Origin: Oscillospiraceae bacterium Marseille-Q3528
GTDB lineage: Bacteria; Bacillota; Clostridia; Lachnospirales; Lachnospiraceae
DNA: 64,000 nt
Assembly: GCA_018223385.1 (NCBI GenBank)
Contig: JAGTTR010000005.1
Span: 1-64,000 of the forward strand
Direction: 5' to 3'
Shown here: positions 16,418-25,059 of the stretch, piece after piece
Layout of the letters: every line of letters starts with the position of its first letter
Position numbering within the stretch: the first letter of the stretch is position 1
Notes under the pieces: model-generated
Databases searched by the model: none
What the model saw: only the letters and a program-made list of their open reading frames with translations
Told to the model about the DNA's origin: nothing
Made by a program: the position numbers and the translations under genes

Positions 16418-17776
16418 GTGGAAGAGGCCGTAATCAAGCGGATCATGCCGCACAGCGAAGAGGCGGAGCAGTCAGTGGTCGGTTCCATGCTGATGGACAA
16501 GGATGCCATTCTTGTGGCGTCGGAGATCATCACCGGGGAAGATTTTTATGCAAAACAGTACGGCATCGTCTTTGATGCCTGCGTGGAACTTTATAATGAA
16601 GGTAAGCCGGTGGATCTGATCACGCTGCAGGATCGTCTGCGGGAAAAAGAGGTGCCGCCGGAGGTGAGCCGCCTGGAGTTCGTCCGGGAACTGCTGACCT
16701 CGGTGCCCACCTCTGCCAATGTCAAATATTATGCGGAAATTGTGCGGGAGAAGTCTATGCTGCGCCGCCTCATCAAAGTGACGGACGAAATTTCCAATAC
16801 GTGTTATGCGGGAAAAGAGAAGCTGGAAGACATTCTGGAAACGACGGAGAAAAAGGTGTTTGACCTGGTGTCCAAGGGCGATACTGGCGAGTTTGTGCCC
16901 ATCCGTCAGGTGGTCATCAACGCGCTGGACCGTATCGAGGCGGCCTCCAAGACGAAAGGAAACGTCACCGGCGTGGCCACGGGCTTCATTGATCTGGACT
17001 ACCGGACAGCAGGGCTGCAGCCCTCTGACCTGATCCTGATCGCCGCCCGTCCTTCCATGGGAAAAACGGCGTTTGTGCTGAATATCGCTCAGTATGTGGC
17101 CTTTCGGAGCAACATCACCGCGGCTATTTTCAGTCTGGAGATGTCCCGGGAACAGCTGGTGAACCGTCTGCTGTCCCTGGAGTCTCACGTAGACGCCCAG
17201 GCCATCCGTAACGGTAATCTGGCGGATGCAGACTGGGAGAAGCTCATTGAGGGCGCGGGCATCATCGGCCGGTCAAACCTGATCATTGACGACACTCCCG
17301 GCATCAGCGTGGCAGAGCTGCGTTCCAAATGCCGGAAATACAAGCTGGAGCACAATCTGGGCATTGTCATCATCGACTACTTACAGTTGATGTCCGGCGG
17401 CGGCAGAAGCACCGATTCCAGGCAGCAGGAGATTTCCGATATTTCCCGTTCCCTGAAAGCACTGGCCAGAGAACTGAACGTGCCCGTGGTGGCGCTGTCT
17501 CAGCTGAGCCGTGCGGTAGAGCAGCGGCCGGATAAGCGGCCCATGCTGTCCGACCTTCGAGAATCCGGCGCCATCGAGCAGGATGCCGATGTGGTTATGT
17601 TCATTTACCGTGATGAATATTATAACAAGGACTCTGAGAAAAAGGGCCTGGCCGAGATCATCATCGCCAAGCAGAGAAACGGCCCGGTGGGCACCATCGA
17701 GCTGGCATGGCTGCCGCAGTACACCAAGTTCGGTAATCCCGAGCGGGATGTGTCCGGCGGTTATGGTGGAGAGTGA
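16418..17776 (+). CDS. dnaB: Replicative DNA helicase DnaB
   Basis: This 452-residue hexameric 5'-3' helicase unwinds DNA at the replication fork. The N-terminal helical domain (PHSEEAEQSVVGSMLMD) binds primase. The RecA-like C-terminal domain has Walker A ARPSMGKTAF near residues 209-218, Walker B IVIIDYLQLM and the DnaB signature SDLRESGAIEQDADVVMFIYRD. Length is typical and no intein is present. The start codon is GTG at 16418, seven bases after GGAGG. Its place after rplI is conserved in Firmicutes. Confidence 0.97.
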   Translation: MEEAVIKRIMPHSEEAEQSVVGSMLMDKDAILVASEIITGEDFYAKQYGIVFDACVELYNEGKPVDLITLQDRLREKEVPPEVSRLEFVRELLTSVPTSANVKYYAEIVREKSMLRRLIKVTDEISNTCYAGKEKLEDILETTEKKVFDLVSKGDTGEFVPIRQVVINALDRIEAASKTKGNVTGVATGFIDLDYRTAGLQPSDLILIAARPSMGKTAFVLNIAQYVAFRSNITAAIFSLEMSREQLVNRLLSLESHVDAQAIRNGNLADADWEKLIEGAGIIGRSNLIIDDTPGISVAELRSKCRKYKLEHNLGIVIIDYLQLMSGGGRSTDSRQQEISDISRSLKALARELNVPVVALSQLSRAVEQRPDKRPMLSDLRESGAIEQDADVVMFIYRDEYYNKDSEKKGLAEIIIAKQRNGPVGTIELAWLPQYTKFGNPERDVSGGYGGE

Positions 17777-17854
17777 TGTGTATCAGGTTCGACAAAAAAA
17801 TGTAGTTGTGGCGAACGTTGTCAATGAAAAACTGGAAAATTCTGGAAATAATCA

Positions 17855-17883
17855 TTGTTCCATCATTTCCGGTGCGCTATAAT
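17855..17883 (+). promoter_or_regulatory. Promoter of the MerR-type gene
   Basis: TTGTTC (17855-17860), a 17-base spacer and TATAAT (17878-17883), 43 bases before the start codon. Confidence 0.65.
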
Positions 17884-17925
17884 AGCACTGATGAATGATA
17901 AGAATTATTTTCAGGAGGGGAAGTC

Positions 17926-18789
17926 ATGAGTGAGATACGCTATATGATTTCAGAGACAGCGAAGCAGGTGGATGTGGAAGCGCATGTCTTACGCTATTGG
18001 GAAGAAGAACTTTCACTCCCTATCGACAGAAATGAGATGGGACACCGGTACTATACAGAAGATGACATTACTCTTTTTAAAAATATCAAGGAACTGAAGG
18101 AGCGGGGTTTCCAGCTGAAAGCCATCAAAATGCTTCTGCCGGAGCTGAGGAGAAATGGCAGGCTGGACATGGACAAGCTGCTGAAACAGCGGGAGGCGCT
18201 GAACCAGGCGGTGGAGGAGGCGGAAACGCCGGATTCCTCCCAGATGCAGACAGTCTCGAAAGCAGCGACAGGTCAGAAAACACAGGCTATCCCAAAGGCG
18301 CAGGCTACTCAGAACGTGCAGATGACAGAGAGCAACACGCAGGAAACCATTGAGGGAAAACGAAAGACCAGAGCGGATTCGGAGAAAAATACCGGAGAAC
18401 AGATAAAAAGTGAGGAGTTGCCAGCTGAAGAGGCGCAGGTAACCGCGCCGACAGCGCCAGCGGAAGGGGATCGCATGCAGCAGTTCCAGATGATCCTGGG
18501 AAATATCGTGCTGAAAGCATTACAGGAGAATAACCGGGAACTGAGCCGTTCGGTCAGCGATCAGGTCAGTGACCAGGTGAGCGACAATGTGCTGAAGGAA
18601 ATGGATTATCTTATGCGTGTCCGGGAAGAACGGGAGGACGAGCGGTTCAAGAAGCTGGATGAAACCATCCGTCTGACCCAGCGCTCCAGAAAGGAAGCGG
18701 CGGCGGCTCGGGTGGAGGCCAGAAGACTGAAAAAACTGGAAAAGAAAGAGAAGAAAAAGAGCCGGGGCGGCCTGTTTGCGAAGCATTGA
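17926..18789 (+). CDS. MerR-like helix-turn-helix protein with coiled-coil C-terminus
   Basis: The 287 residues start with a MerR-type winged helix (1-70: MISETAKQVDVEAHVLRYWEEEL, then GHRYYTEDDITLFKNIKELKERGF). A low-complexity Gln/Thr/Glu linker (about 95-185) follows, then a helical, highly charged tail (about 190-287) with an SDQVSDQVSDN repeat and a Lys-rich end. The layout resembles RacA/DUF3967-type proteins, which use a MerR head and coiled-coil tail for chromosome anchoring or gene control, rather than metal-sensing MerR proteins. No metal-binding cysteines are seen. The exact role is unknown. GAGGGG precedes the ATG. Confidence 0.8.
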   Translation: MSEIRYMISETAKQVDVEAHVLRYWEEELSLPIDRNEMGHRYYTEDDITLFKNIKELKERGFQLKAIKMLLPELRRNGRLDMDKLLKQREALNQAVEEAETPDSSQMQTVSKAATGQKTQAIPKAQATQNVQMTESNTQETIEGKRKTRADSEKNTGEQIKSEELPAEEAQVTAPTAPAEGDRMQQFQMILGNIVLKALQENNRELSRSVSDQVSDQVSDNVLKEMDYLMRVREEREDERFKKLDETIRLTQRSRKEAAAARVEARRLKKLEKKEKKKSRGGLFAKH

Positions 18790-18848
18790 ATTATACCAGT
18801 ATGACTCACGCTTTTGCCTGAAAATCTGCATGGCTCTGAACAGATCAA

Positions 18849-18906
18849 AATAATAAAGGGTGCTGCAAGTCATCGGGATTGATGACGGGCGGCACCCTTT
18901 ATTATT
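18849..18906. terminator. Bidirectional terminator between the MerR-like and ferredoxin genes
   Basis: AATAATAAAGGGTGC and GCACCCTTTATTATT form a long stem with A- and T-rich flanks. It can end both the MerR-like transcript (plus) and the ferredoxin transcript (minus). Confidence 0.85.
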
Positions 18907-18929
18907 CAAATGAAGCCTGGGCGAGAAGA

Positions 18930-19100
18930 TTACTCCTGCTCAATAGCTCCGGTCGGGCAAGAACCTGCACATGCACCACAGTCGATGCAAGCGCTGGAAT
19001 CGATCTCGAATTTGCCTTCGCCCTGAGAAATTGCTCCAACAGGACATTCTCCCTCACATGCTCCACAACATACACAAGTGTCATTGATAACGTATGCCAT
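18930..19100 (-). CDS. 2[4Fe-4S] ferredoxin
   Basis: This 56-residue clostridial-type ferredoxin has two CxxCxxC...CP motifs: C9, C12, C15-type spacing in CVCCGACEGECP and in CIDCGACAGSCP. Length and the internal two-fold repeat are typical. It would carry low-potential electrons in fermentation. The ATG at 19100 follows AAGGAGGA; the open frame extends upstream without a ribosome-binding site. It is the last gene of the minus-strand pyruvate formate-lyase cluster, 140 bases after pflA, so it may serve as an electron donor to the radical-SAM activase (inference). Confidence 0.95.
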   Translation of the reverse strand: MAYVINDTCVCCGACEGECPVGAISQGEGKFEIDSSACIDCGACAGSCPTGAIEQE

Positions 19101-19240
19101 AATAGTCTCCTCCTTAAAAATAAATAAATTAGATGCTAATATTATAGCGTAGAAGTCTGTCCCTCCTGCGCTATGCTTTATTCTAATACAAAAACCCGGA
19201 TTATACAAGGGGAAAATTTTCAAAAAATGTGATTTTTTTA

Positions 19241-20008
19241 TCAATTACAAAATGAGCTGCGAAGCTCCGCGCGTCGCTGTTTTACTCCCCTGATGATTTC
19301 GGCCCGCAGCTCGGGAACCCGGGCTTTGTCCATGGGCGGGACACCCTGCAGCGGATAATCAATGCCCAGCTGCTCGTATTTGGCAATGCCCATGGTGTGA
19401 TAGGGCAGCACATCCAGTGCCCGCAGGGTTCGAAGACCGCCGATGAAATATCCCAGACGGTACAGGGACTCTGCGTCGTCGGTGATGCCGGGAACGACCA
19501 CATGGCGGATCCAGATGGGAATTTTCTGATCGGACAGGTACCGGGCAAAAGCCAGAATACCGTCGTTGGGCTGTCCGGTGAGGATGCGGTGTTTCTCGGG
19601 ATCGATGTGCTTGATGTCCAGCATGACCAGATCGGTGGACTGCATCAGGCGGTCAAAGGCTTCCATCCGGGTCGGGTTATCCGGCTGAAAGGTGATGCCG
19701 GAGGTGTCCAGGCAGGTGTGGATGTCCTTTGCTTTGGCTTTTTCGAAAAGCTCGGTGACAAATTCGATCTGCAGCAGCGGTTCGCCGCCGGTGACGGTAA
19801 GGCCGCCGTTCTGATAGTAGACCCGGTTGCGCTCGTAAGCGGCCAGAATCTCGTCCGTGTCCATCATCTGGCCGATGGCCGGTGTCCATGTATCGGGATT
19901 GTGGCAGTACTGGCAGCGCATGGGACATCCCTGCACAAATACCACATAGCGGATGCCGGGGCCGTCTACCGTGCCGAAGCTTTCCTGTGAATGTACATAA
20001 CCTTTCAT
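19241..20008 (-). CDS. pflA: Pyruvate formate-lyase activating enzyme (radical SAM)
   Basis: PflA (255 residues) uses S-adenosylmethionine and a [4Fe-4S] cluster to place the glycyl radical on pyruvate formate-lyase. The cluster motif is C28-PMR-C32-QY-C35 with the following HNPDTW. TGGEPLLQ is the SAM-binding GGE motif, and LDTSG and MLDIKH are also family-typical. The ATG at 20008 has AAGGGAGA before it; the open frame continues 63 codons upstream without support. It lies in the same direction as, and 213 bases after, the glycyl-radical gene that would be its substrate. Confidence 0.95.
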   Translation of the reverse strand: MKGYVHSQESFGTVDGPGIRYVVFVQGCPMRCQYCHNPDTWTPAIGQMMDTDEILAAYERNRVYYQNGGLTVTGGEPLLQIEFVTELFEKAKAKDIHTCLDTSGITFQPDNPTRMEAFDRLMQSTDLVMLDIKHIDPEKHRILTGQPNDGILAFARYLSDQKIPIWIRHVVVPGITDDAESLYRLGYFIGGLRTLRALDVLPYHTMGIAKYEQLGIDYPLQGVPPMDKARVPELRAEIIRGVKQRRAELRSSFCN

Positions 20009-20221
20009 GATGGCAGTCTCCCTTCGAAAGAGAACGCCTGCCCATGCGCCGTCTGGCACAAAAGCAGGCCGTTCTAAGTTATAAATATTCTGCGAAGTGC
20101 AAGAGCGCCGGCAGCGCCCATCATGCACTGATGAGAAGCTGCACAGCGCCATAGAACCCCGTATCGCAGCTGCATTCCGGCGCTGTCTGTCCGACAACAG
20201 TCGAAATGCATTATGAAAATT

Positions 20222-20464
20222 TTACAGAGATTCGTGCATGGTTCTTGCGATTACCTCATCCTGCTGTACCTTTGTCAGCTTGATGAAGTTTACGGCATAT
20301 CCGGATACACGGATGGTAAGCTGCGGATATTTCTCCGGGTGTGCCTGTGCGTCCAGAAGGGTCTCTCTGTTTAATACGTTTACATTTAAGTGGTGGCCGC
20401 CTTTCTGTGCGTAGCCGTCCAATAAACCAACCAGGTTATCAACCTGTGCCTGTGTTGCTGCCAT
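20222..20464 (-). CDS. grcA: Glycyl-radical domain protein (detached C-terminal domain of pyruvate formate-lyase, GrcA-like)
   Basis: The 80 residues correspond to the last part of canonical pyruvate formate-lyase. They include [31 protein letters not shown] sequence, the radical-bearing loop R52-V-S-G55-Y (Gly55 is the radical site), and the ending IARTMHESL. In Escherichia coli a similar free protein (GrcA/YfiD) repairs damaged enzyme. Here the main enzyme lacks this domain, so the small protein probably supplies the radical constitutively. CAAGGAGGAC precedes the ATG. Order on the minus strand: large subunit, Cys-containing paralogue, this gene, pflA. Confidence 0.93.
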   Translation of the reverse strand: MAATQAQVDNLVGLLDGYAQKGGHHLNVNVLNRETLLDAQAHPEKYPQLTIRVSGYAVNFIKLTKVQQDEVIARTMHESL

Positions 20465-20481
20465 AGTGAAGTCCTCCTTGT

Positions 20482-20709
20482 CTATTTTTCTTTGCGGATC
20501 GTCTCGTCAATCGCGTCATCAATGGTCGGAACCTTGCAGGCGATATTTCCCTTGGCGCAGTCCATACAACCGGTATCTACGGTGCGGGAAATGCTGCTGC
20601 CTGCACTTTGGTTGACCTCCACACCCAGATGCCCTGCGCCCTTGGCGGCGGAGCCATCCAGGAAAGCGATGATGTCGTCCAGTAATTTATCGTTGTCGAT
20701 ATTTTCCAT
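20482..20709 (-). CDS. Cys-containing paralogue of the glycyl-radical domain, lacking the radical loop
   Basis: This 75-residue protein starts at ATG 20709 after AGGGGAGA. Residues 8-34 ([20 protein letters not shown] and on) align with residues 6-32 of the neighbouring glycyl-radical protein ([19 protein letters not shown]), sharing LDG, KG and HL at the same spacing. After that the two diverge. In place of the RVSGY radical loop there is a short segment with C48, C51 and C58 ([12 protein letters not shown]) and an acidic helix. Both the homology and the motif are read by eye. It may bind a metal or cluster, or act as a chaperone or spacer subunit of the split enzyme. I know of no assigned function. 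Confidence 0.8.
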   Translation of the reverse strand: MENIDNDKLLDDIIAFLDGSAAKGAGHLGVEVNQSAGSSISRTVDTGCMDCAKGNIACKVPTIDDAIDETIRKEK

Positions 20710-20785
20710 GATAAAATCTCCCCTGTCATTCGGTGATCTGTTTTCCATAGCCGGATCACCTGTTTATGAGTAGATTCCCTTTTTA

Positions 20786-22831
20786 TTATTTATCCAAACC
20801 CAAATCAATGTCAAGGTCTCCGGCGATGACTTTGTCATCCTTGCCCAGCGCCCCCGGAATGATGGAGAAGGTGTTGGAAATTCCATCCTGGGAATCCAGG
20901 AACGGCAGTTTGGCAACAGAGGACAGGGATGCAACGGCACCGTGGCTGTCTCTGCCGTGCATCGGGTTGGCACCCGGTGCAAACGGAACGCCCTTCTGAC
21001 GGCCGTCCGGTGTGCTTCCGGTATTTTTACCATATACCACGTTGGAAGTGATGGTAAGGATGGAAGTGGTGGGGAAACCGTCTCTGTATACGTGATGTTT
21101 GCGGATCATATTCATGAAAGTGGTGACAAGCTTCTTTGCCAGTGCGTCCACACGGTCATCGTCGTTGCCGTATTTCGGGAAATCGCCCTCGGTCTCAAAG
21201 CCGGTAACAATGCCGTCCTCATCCCGGATGACTTTGACCTTCGCATATTTGATGGCGGATAGGGAGTCAGCCACTACGGACAGGCCTGCGATACCGGTTG
21301 CAAAATATCTCTTTACATGCTTGTCATGCAGTGCCATCTCCAGACTCTCATAGCAATATTTGTCATGCATATAGTGGATAATGTTCAGGATGTTGACATA
21401 CACGCCGGCCAGCCATTCCATCATATCCTCATACTTGTCCCAAACATCGTCGAAGTCCAGATATTCGCCGGTTACCGGTCGGTATTTCGGGCCGATCTGC
21501 TTCTTGGTCATCTCATCCACACCACCGTTGATCGCATACAGCAGGCACTTTGCCAGGTTTGCACGGGCACCGAAGAACTGCATTTCCTTGCCGACTCTCA
21601 TGGAGGATACGCAGCATGCGATGGCATAATCGTCACCGTGGGTCACACGCATCAGGTCATCGTTCTCATACTGGATGGAAGAGGTGTTGATGGAAGTCTT
21701 CGCACAGAACTTCTTGAAGTTCATCGGAAGTCTGGTGGACCACAGCACGGTCAGGTTCGGCTCGGGAGCCGGGCCCAGGTTGGTCAGGGTGTGCAGGAAA
21801 CGGAAGGACATCTTGGTTACCATGTGGCGTCCGTCAATGCCCACGCCGCCGATGGACTCGGTTACCCAAACCGGGTCGCCGGAGAACAGGTCGTTGTACT
21901 CGGGGGTACGTGCGAATTTGATCAGACGCAGCTTCATGATGAAGTGGTCGATGAACTCCTGGATCTGCTCCTCTGTGAAGGTGCCCTCTTTTAAATCTCT
22001 CTGTGCATAGCAGTCAAGGAAGGTGGAAGTACGTCCCAGGGACATAGCCGCACCGTTCTGCTGCTTGACAGCTGCCAGATAGCCGAAGTAAACGGCCTGG
22101 ATGGCTTCCTGTACGTTGGAAGCGGGCTTGCGGATGTCACAGCCGTAAATATCGCCTAATTTAATCAGCTCTTTCAGGGCCTTGATCTGCTCGGACAGCT
22201 CCTCTCGGTCACGGATCACATCGTCGGTCATGATGTGGGAGGTGGAGTCCTTCTGGGCGATCTTGTCCTCGATGAGGCGGTCAACGCCGTACAGTGCGAC
22301 CCGGCGGTAATCGCCGATGATACGTCCGCGGCCGTAAGCGTCCGGAAGACCGGTAACGATGTGGGCGGAACGGCAGTCTCTCATCTCCTGGGTATAGGCA
22401 TCAAATACACCGGCATTGTGGGTCTTTCTGTGAATGGTGAAAAACTCAACAACCTCCGGGTCCAGCTCATAGCCGTTGTCCTCGCACGCCTTCATGGCCA
22501 TACGGATTCCGCCGTAAGGCATCATGGCACGCTTGAAAGGCTTGTCTGTCTGGAAACCAACGATGGTCTCTTTATTTTTGTCCAGATACCCTGCTGCGTG
22601 AGAGGTGATGGTAGATACCACCTTGGTATCCATATCCAGCACGCCGCCTGCCTCCCGTTCCTGACGGGAAAGATCCAGTACCTGGTCCCATAAATCTTTG
22701 GTGTTCTGTGTAGGGCCTGCAAGGAAAGCGTCGTCTCCGTCATAAGGCTCGTAATTCTTCTGAATGAAGTCTCTGACATCAACCTCGGTTTCCCATGCGC
22801 CGCCTGTGAAATTTCTCCACTCTGGTCTCAT
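20786..22831 (-). CDS. pflB: Pyruvate formate-lyase, large catalytic part lacking the glycyl-radical domain
   Basis: The 681 residues cover pyruvate formate-lyase up to the sequence [22 protein letters not shown], just before the point where the Escherichia coli enzyme (760 residues) enters its radical domain. The active-site pair C406-C407 (IACCVSS) is intact, and substrate-pocket motifs ([38 protein letters not shown]) are conserved. The enzyme converts pyruvate and CoA to acetyl-CoA and formate in anaerobic fermentation. Without its own Gly radical it must work with the 80-residue protein two genes downstream. AGGAGGG precedes the ATG. The promoter at 22882-22911 heads the cluster. Confidence 0.95.
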   Translation of the reverse strand: MRPEWRNFTGGAWETEVDVRDFIQKNYEPYDGDDAFLAGPTQNTKDLWDQVLDLSRQEREAGGVLDMDTKVVSTITSHAAGYLDKNKETIVGFQTDKPFKRAMMPYGGIRMAMKACEDNGYELDPEVVEFFTIHRKTHNAGVFDAYTQEMRDCRSAHIVTGLPDAYGRGRIIGDYRRVALYGVDRLIEDKIAQKDSTSHIMTDDVIRDREELSEQIKALKELIKLGDIYGCDIRKPASNVQEAIQAVYFGYLAAVKQQNGAAMSLGRTSTFLDCYAQRDLKEGTFTEEQIQEFIDHFIMKLRLIKFARTPEYNDLFSGDPVWVTESIGGVGIDGRHMVTKMSFRFLHTLTNLGPAPEPNLTVLWSTRLPMNFKKFCAKTSINTSSIQYENDDLMRVTHGDDYAIACCVSSMRVGKEMQFFGARANLAKCLLYAINGGVDEMTKKQIGPKYRPVTGEYLDFDDVWDKYEDMMEWLAGVYVNILNIIHYMHDKYCYESLEMALHDKHVKRYFATGIAGLSVVADSLSAIKYAKVKVIRDEDGIVTGFETEGDFPKYGNDDDRVDALAKKLVTTFMNMIRKHHVYRDGFPTTSILTITSNVVYGKNTGSTPDGRQKGVPFAPGANPMHGRDSHGAVASLSSVAKLPFLDSQDGISNTFSIIPGALGKDDKVIAGDLDIDLGLDK

Positions 22832-22881
22832 TTTTAATACCCTCCTGTTTGTTTGAAAAGTTTTGCTGTTTCTGTGCCCTC

Positions 22882-22911
22882 ATTATATGCAGAAATGCCT
22901 GTTAGCGTCAA
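22882..22911 (-). promoter_or_regulatory. Promoter of the pyruvate formate-lyase cluster
   Basis: On the minus strand TTGACG (22911-22906), an 18-base spacer and TATAAT (22887-22882), about 50 bases before the pflB start codon. Confidence 0.8.
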
Positions 22912-22984
22912 GCAACTGTGTGTACTTTTTGAAATACAAAGTATGTTTTTTTTAGTTTCAAAACCGATTGTTAAAATAAAAACA

Positions 22985-23013
22985 TTGACAAAAGTCTGAA
23001 ATCGGACTAAACT
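22985..23013 (+). promoter_or_regulatory. Promoter of the MarR-MATE operon
   Basis: A perfect TTGACA (22985-22990), a 17-base spacer and TAAACT (23008-23013). The spacer is occupied by the first of two operator palindromes. Confidence 0.75.
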
Positions 23014-23035
23014 GTAAAAAGTCTGAAATCGGACT
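22993..23035 (+). promoter_or_regulatory. Twin palindromic operators, probably for the MarR regulator
   Basis: Two identical 16-base sites, AGTCTGAAATCGGACT at 22993-23008 and 23020-23035, lie 27 bases apart. Each is a near-palindrome with half-site AGTCYGA. One sits between -35 and -10, the other over the predicted start site. This is the classic geometry for autorepression by a dimeric MarR protein. Confidence 0.8.
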
Positions 23036-23089
23036 TTTTAAATGTGGGGAATGGAAGAACTGAGAAACCAATGGAAACGGAGGAAAATC

Positions 23090-23575
23090 ATGGAAATGGG
23101 TGCAAGAGGAGCTCTTGTGGAGTTTAACCGGATATGTAAGGAAAATAATGAGATTTATCACGGGGTGACCCGGGCTCTGGGATTGACGGACTGTGCGTTC
23201 TGGATCCTGTACACGCTGCGGGAGTCGGAAGGGGAATATACCCAGAGAGATTTGTGTGCGGTATTGTGTGAGCCCAAGCAGACGGTGAATTCCGCGTTGA
23301 AAAAGCTGGAGCAGGAGGGGCTTTTAGAGCTGCGCCCCATGAGTGACAAGCGGAGCAAACGGGTGCACCTGACGGTAAGGGGGCGGCATCTGGCTTCCCA
23401 GACGGTGGATCTGGTGCTGGAAGCAGAGTATGACAGTATCGGGGAGCTTTCCGCGAAGGAACAGAGCAACCTTCTTTATTTATATAAGAAATATACCCGT
23501 CTGCTGGCTTTCCATATGGGAAAGCTGACGGAGGCATTGGAAGAGGAAAAGGAGAAGAAAAAGCATGAGGATTAA
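23090..23575 (+). CDS. MarR-family transcriptional regulator
   Basis: From the ATG at 23090 the protein has 161 residues; GGAGG lies six bases before it. An in-frame ATG at 23042 has no ribosome-binding site and is the less likely start. The winged helix-turn-helix runs from about ALGLTDCAFWILYTLRESEGEYTQRDLC to SDKRSKRVHLTVRGRHLA, the MarR wing motif, with flanking dimerisation helices. It probably represses its own operon from the two palindromes upstream and responds to a compound exported by the MATE pump. It overlaps the MATE gene by 11 bases. The tail is unusually Lys/Glu-rich. Confidence 0.9.
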   Translation: MEMGARGALVEFNRICKENNEIYHGVTRALGLTDCAFWILYTLRESEGEYTQRDLCAVLCEPKQTVNSALKKLEQEGLLELRPMSDKRSKRVHLTVRGRHLASQTVDLVLEAEYDSIGELSAKEQSNLLYLYKKYTRLLAFHMGKLTEALEEEKEKKKHED

Positions 23576-24896
23576 ATTATCGGATCATTTTACGTATGGC
23601 AGGCTCATCCGTTTTTGCCTGTCTCCGATGATCATGATGATATTTACGTCGATTTACGGCGTGGTGGATGGGCTGTTTGTGTCAAACTATGTGGGGAAAA
23701 TCCCCTTTGCGTCCATCAATCTGGTGATGCCCTTTCTCATGATGGTGGGCGGCATCGGGTTTATGCTGGGCACCGGCGGCAGTGCGCTGACGGCTATGAC
23801 ACTGGGAGAGGGAGACCAGGAGCGGGCCAACCGGTATTTTTCCATGATCGTGCTGTTTACGGTGATCTGCGGCATTTCTGCCACTGTGCTGGGCATTGTA
23901 TTTCTGCCGGATATCGTGCGGCTGCTGGGCGCAACGGAGGTGATGATGGAGGACTGTCTGGTGTACGGCCGGATTTCCATGGCATTTACGACGCCTTTCA
24001 TGCTGCAGAGCGTGTTTCACACCTTTCTGACCACAGCAGAAAAACCGAAACTGGGGCTGATGGCTACGGTGGCTGCCGGAGTGACCAACATGGTGCTGGA
24101 TGCTCTGTTTGTGGTGGTCTTTGACTGGGGTGTGGCCGGTGCGGCGCTGGCCACCGGGATCAGTGAATCCGTGGGCGGTTTCCTGCCGCTGGTGTATTTT
24201 CTCCGGCCCAATGACAGTCTGCTGCGGCTGCGGCGTGTCCGGCTGGAGCTACGACCCCTGGTGCTGTCCTGTACCAACGGTGCCTCCGAGCTCATGTCCA
24301 GCATTTCCTCTTCGCTGGTGGGGGTGGTGTACAACTATCAGCTGCTGCGGTTTGCCGGGGAGGACGGCGTGGCTGTGTATGGCATCCTCATGTATGTGCA
24401 GTTTATTTTCGTGGCGATCTTCATCGGCTACACCATCGGTACGGCGCCGGTGGTGGGCTATCATTACGGGGCGGATAACCGGGAGGAACTGAAAAACGTG
24501 CTGCGCAAAAGCGTCTGTCTCAATGGATTGGCCGGTGTGGTCATGCTGGTGCTGGGCAGAACCGGTGCGGGTCTGTTTGCCCGGATCTTTGTGGGGTATG
24601 ATGCCGGGCTGGTGGACATGACCGTCCATGCGTTCCATATTTTCGCCTTTGGCTTCCTGCTGGCAGGATACAATATTTTTGTCTCGTCCTTTTTCACTGC
24701 GCTGAACAACGGCGCCGTGTCAGCGGCAGTATCCTTCCTGCGGACGCTGGTTTTCCAGATGCTGGCGGTCATCGTGCTGCCCATGCTCTGGGAGGTGGAT
24801 GGCATCTGGTGGTCCGCGCTGGCGGCGGAGATCGCGGCATTTGTCATTTCCACGATGTTTTTGCTGGGGAAGAGAAAACGATATGGGTATTTGTAG
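23565..24896 (+). CDS. MATE-family multidrug efflux transporter
   Basis: This 443-residue membrane protein has about twelve hydrophobic segments and the MATE N-terminal pattern: GRLIRFCLSPMIMMIFTSIYGVVDGLFVSNYVG, PFLMMVGGIGFMLGTGGSAL and ANRYFSMIVLF. MATE pumps export cationic drugs or metabolites using a Na+ or H+ gradient. Its start lies inside the MarR gene (11-base overlap), so the two are translationally coupled and co-regulated. The substrate is unknown. A remnant of the dispersed repeat begins at its stop codon. Confidence 0.94.
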   Translation: MRIKLSDHFTYGRLIRFCLSPMIMMIFTSIYGVVDGLFVSNYVGKIPFASINLVMPFLMMVGGIGFMLGTGGSALTAMTLGEGDQERANRYFSMIVLFTVICGISATVLGIVFLPDIVRLLGATEVMMEDCLVYGRISMAFTTPFMLQSVFHTFLTTAEKPKLGLMATVAAGVTNMVLDALFVVVFDWGVAGAALATGISESVGGFLPLVYFLRPNDSLLRLRRVRLELRPLVLSCTNGASELMSSISSSLVGVVYNYQLLRFAGEDGVAVYGILMYVQFIFVAIFIGYTIGTAPVVGYHYGADNREELKNVLRKSVCLNGLAGVVMLVLGRTGAGLFARIFVGYDAGLVDMTVHAFHIFAFGFLLAGYNIFVSSFFTALNNGAVSAAVSFLRTLVFQMLAVIVLPMLWEVDGIWWSALAAEIAAFVISTMFLLGKRKRYGYL

Positions 24897-24917
24897 GCGC
24901 TCTCTTCGAGTGAACTG
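24896..24917. repeat. Remnant of the dispersed palindromic repeat
   Basis: The 22 bases GGCGCTCTCTTCG and AGTGAACTG correspond to the middle and right end of repeat copies 1 and 3 with the intervening hairpin deleted. It directly follows the MATE stop codon. Confidence 0.6.
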
Positions 24918-24945
24918 TTTTTGAAAAATTTAAGAAAATTGCATA

Positions 24946-24974
24946 ATGACGGGGCACTAAATTATTGCTATAAT
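24946..24974 (+). promoter_or_regulatory. Promoter of the GH18 gene
   Basis: ATGACG (24946-24951), a 17-base spacer and TATAAT (24969-24974) with an extended -10 TGC. The untranslated leader is about 80 bases and contains an inverted pair GATATC..GATATC of unknown meaning. Confidence 0.65.
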
Positions 24975-25059
24975 AGTTAAGATATCAGGATTGCGAAAGA
25001 TATCGGAGCAATCTGTAGGTATGATAACAGAAGAGGATCAAAACTAAGGAGGTGCCTGC

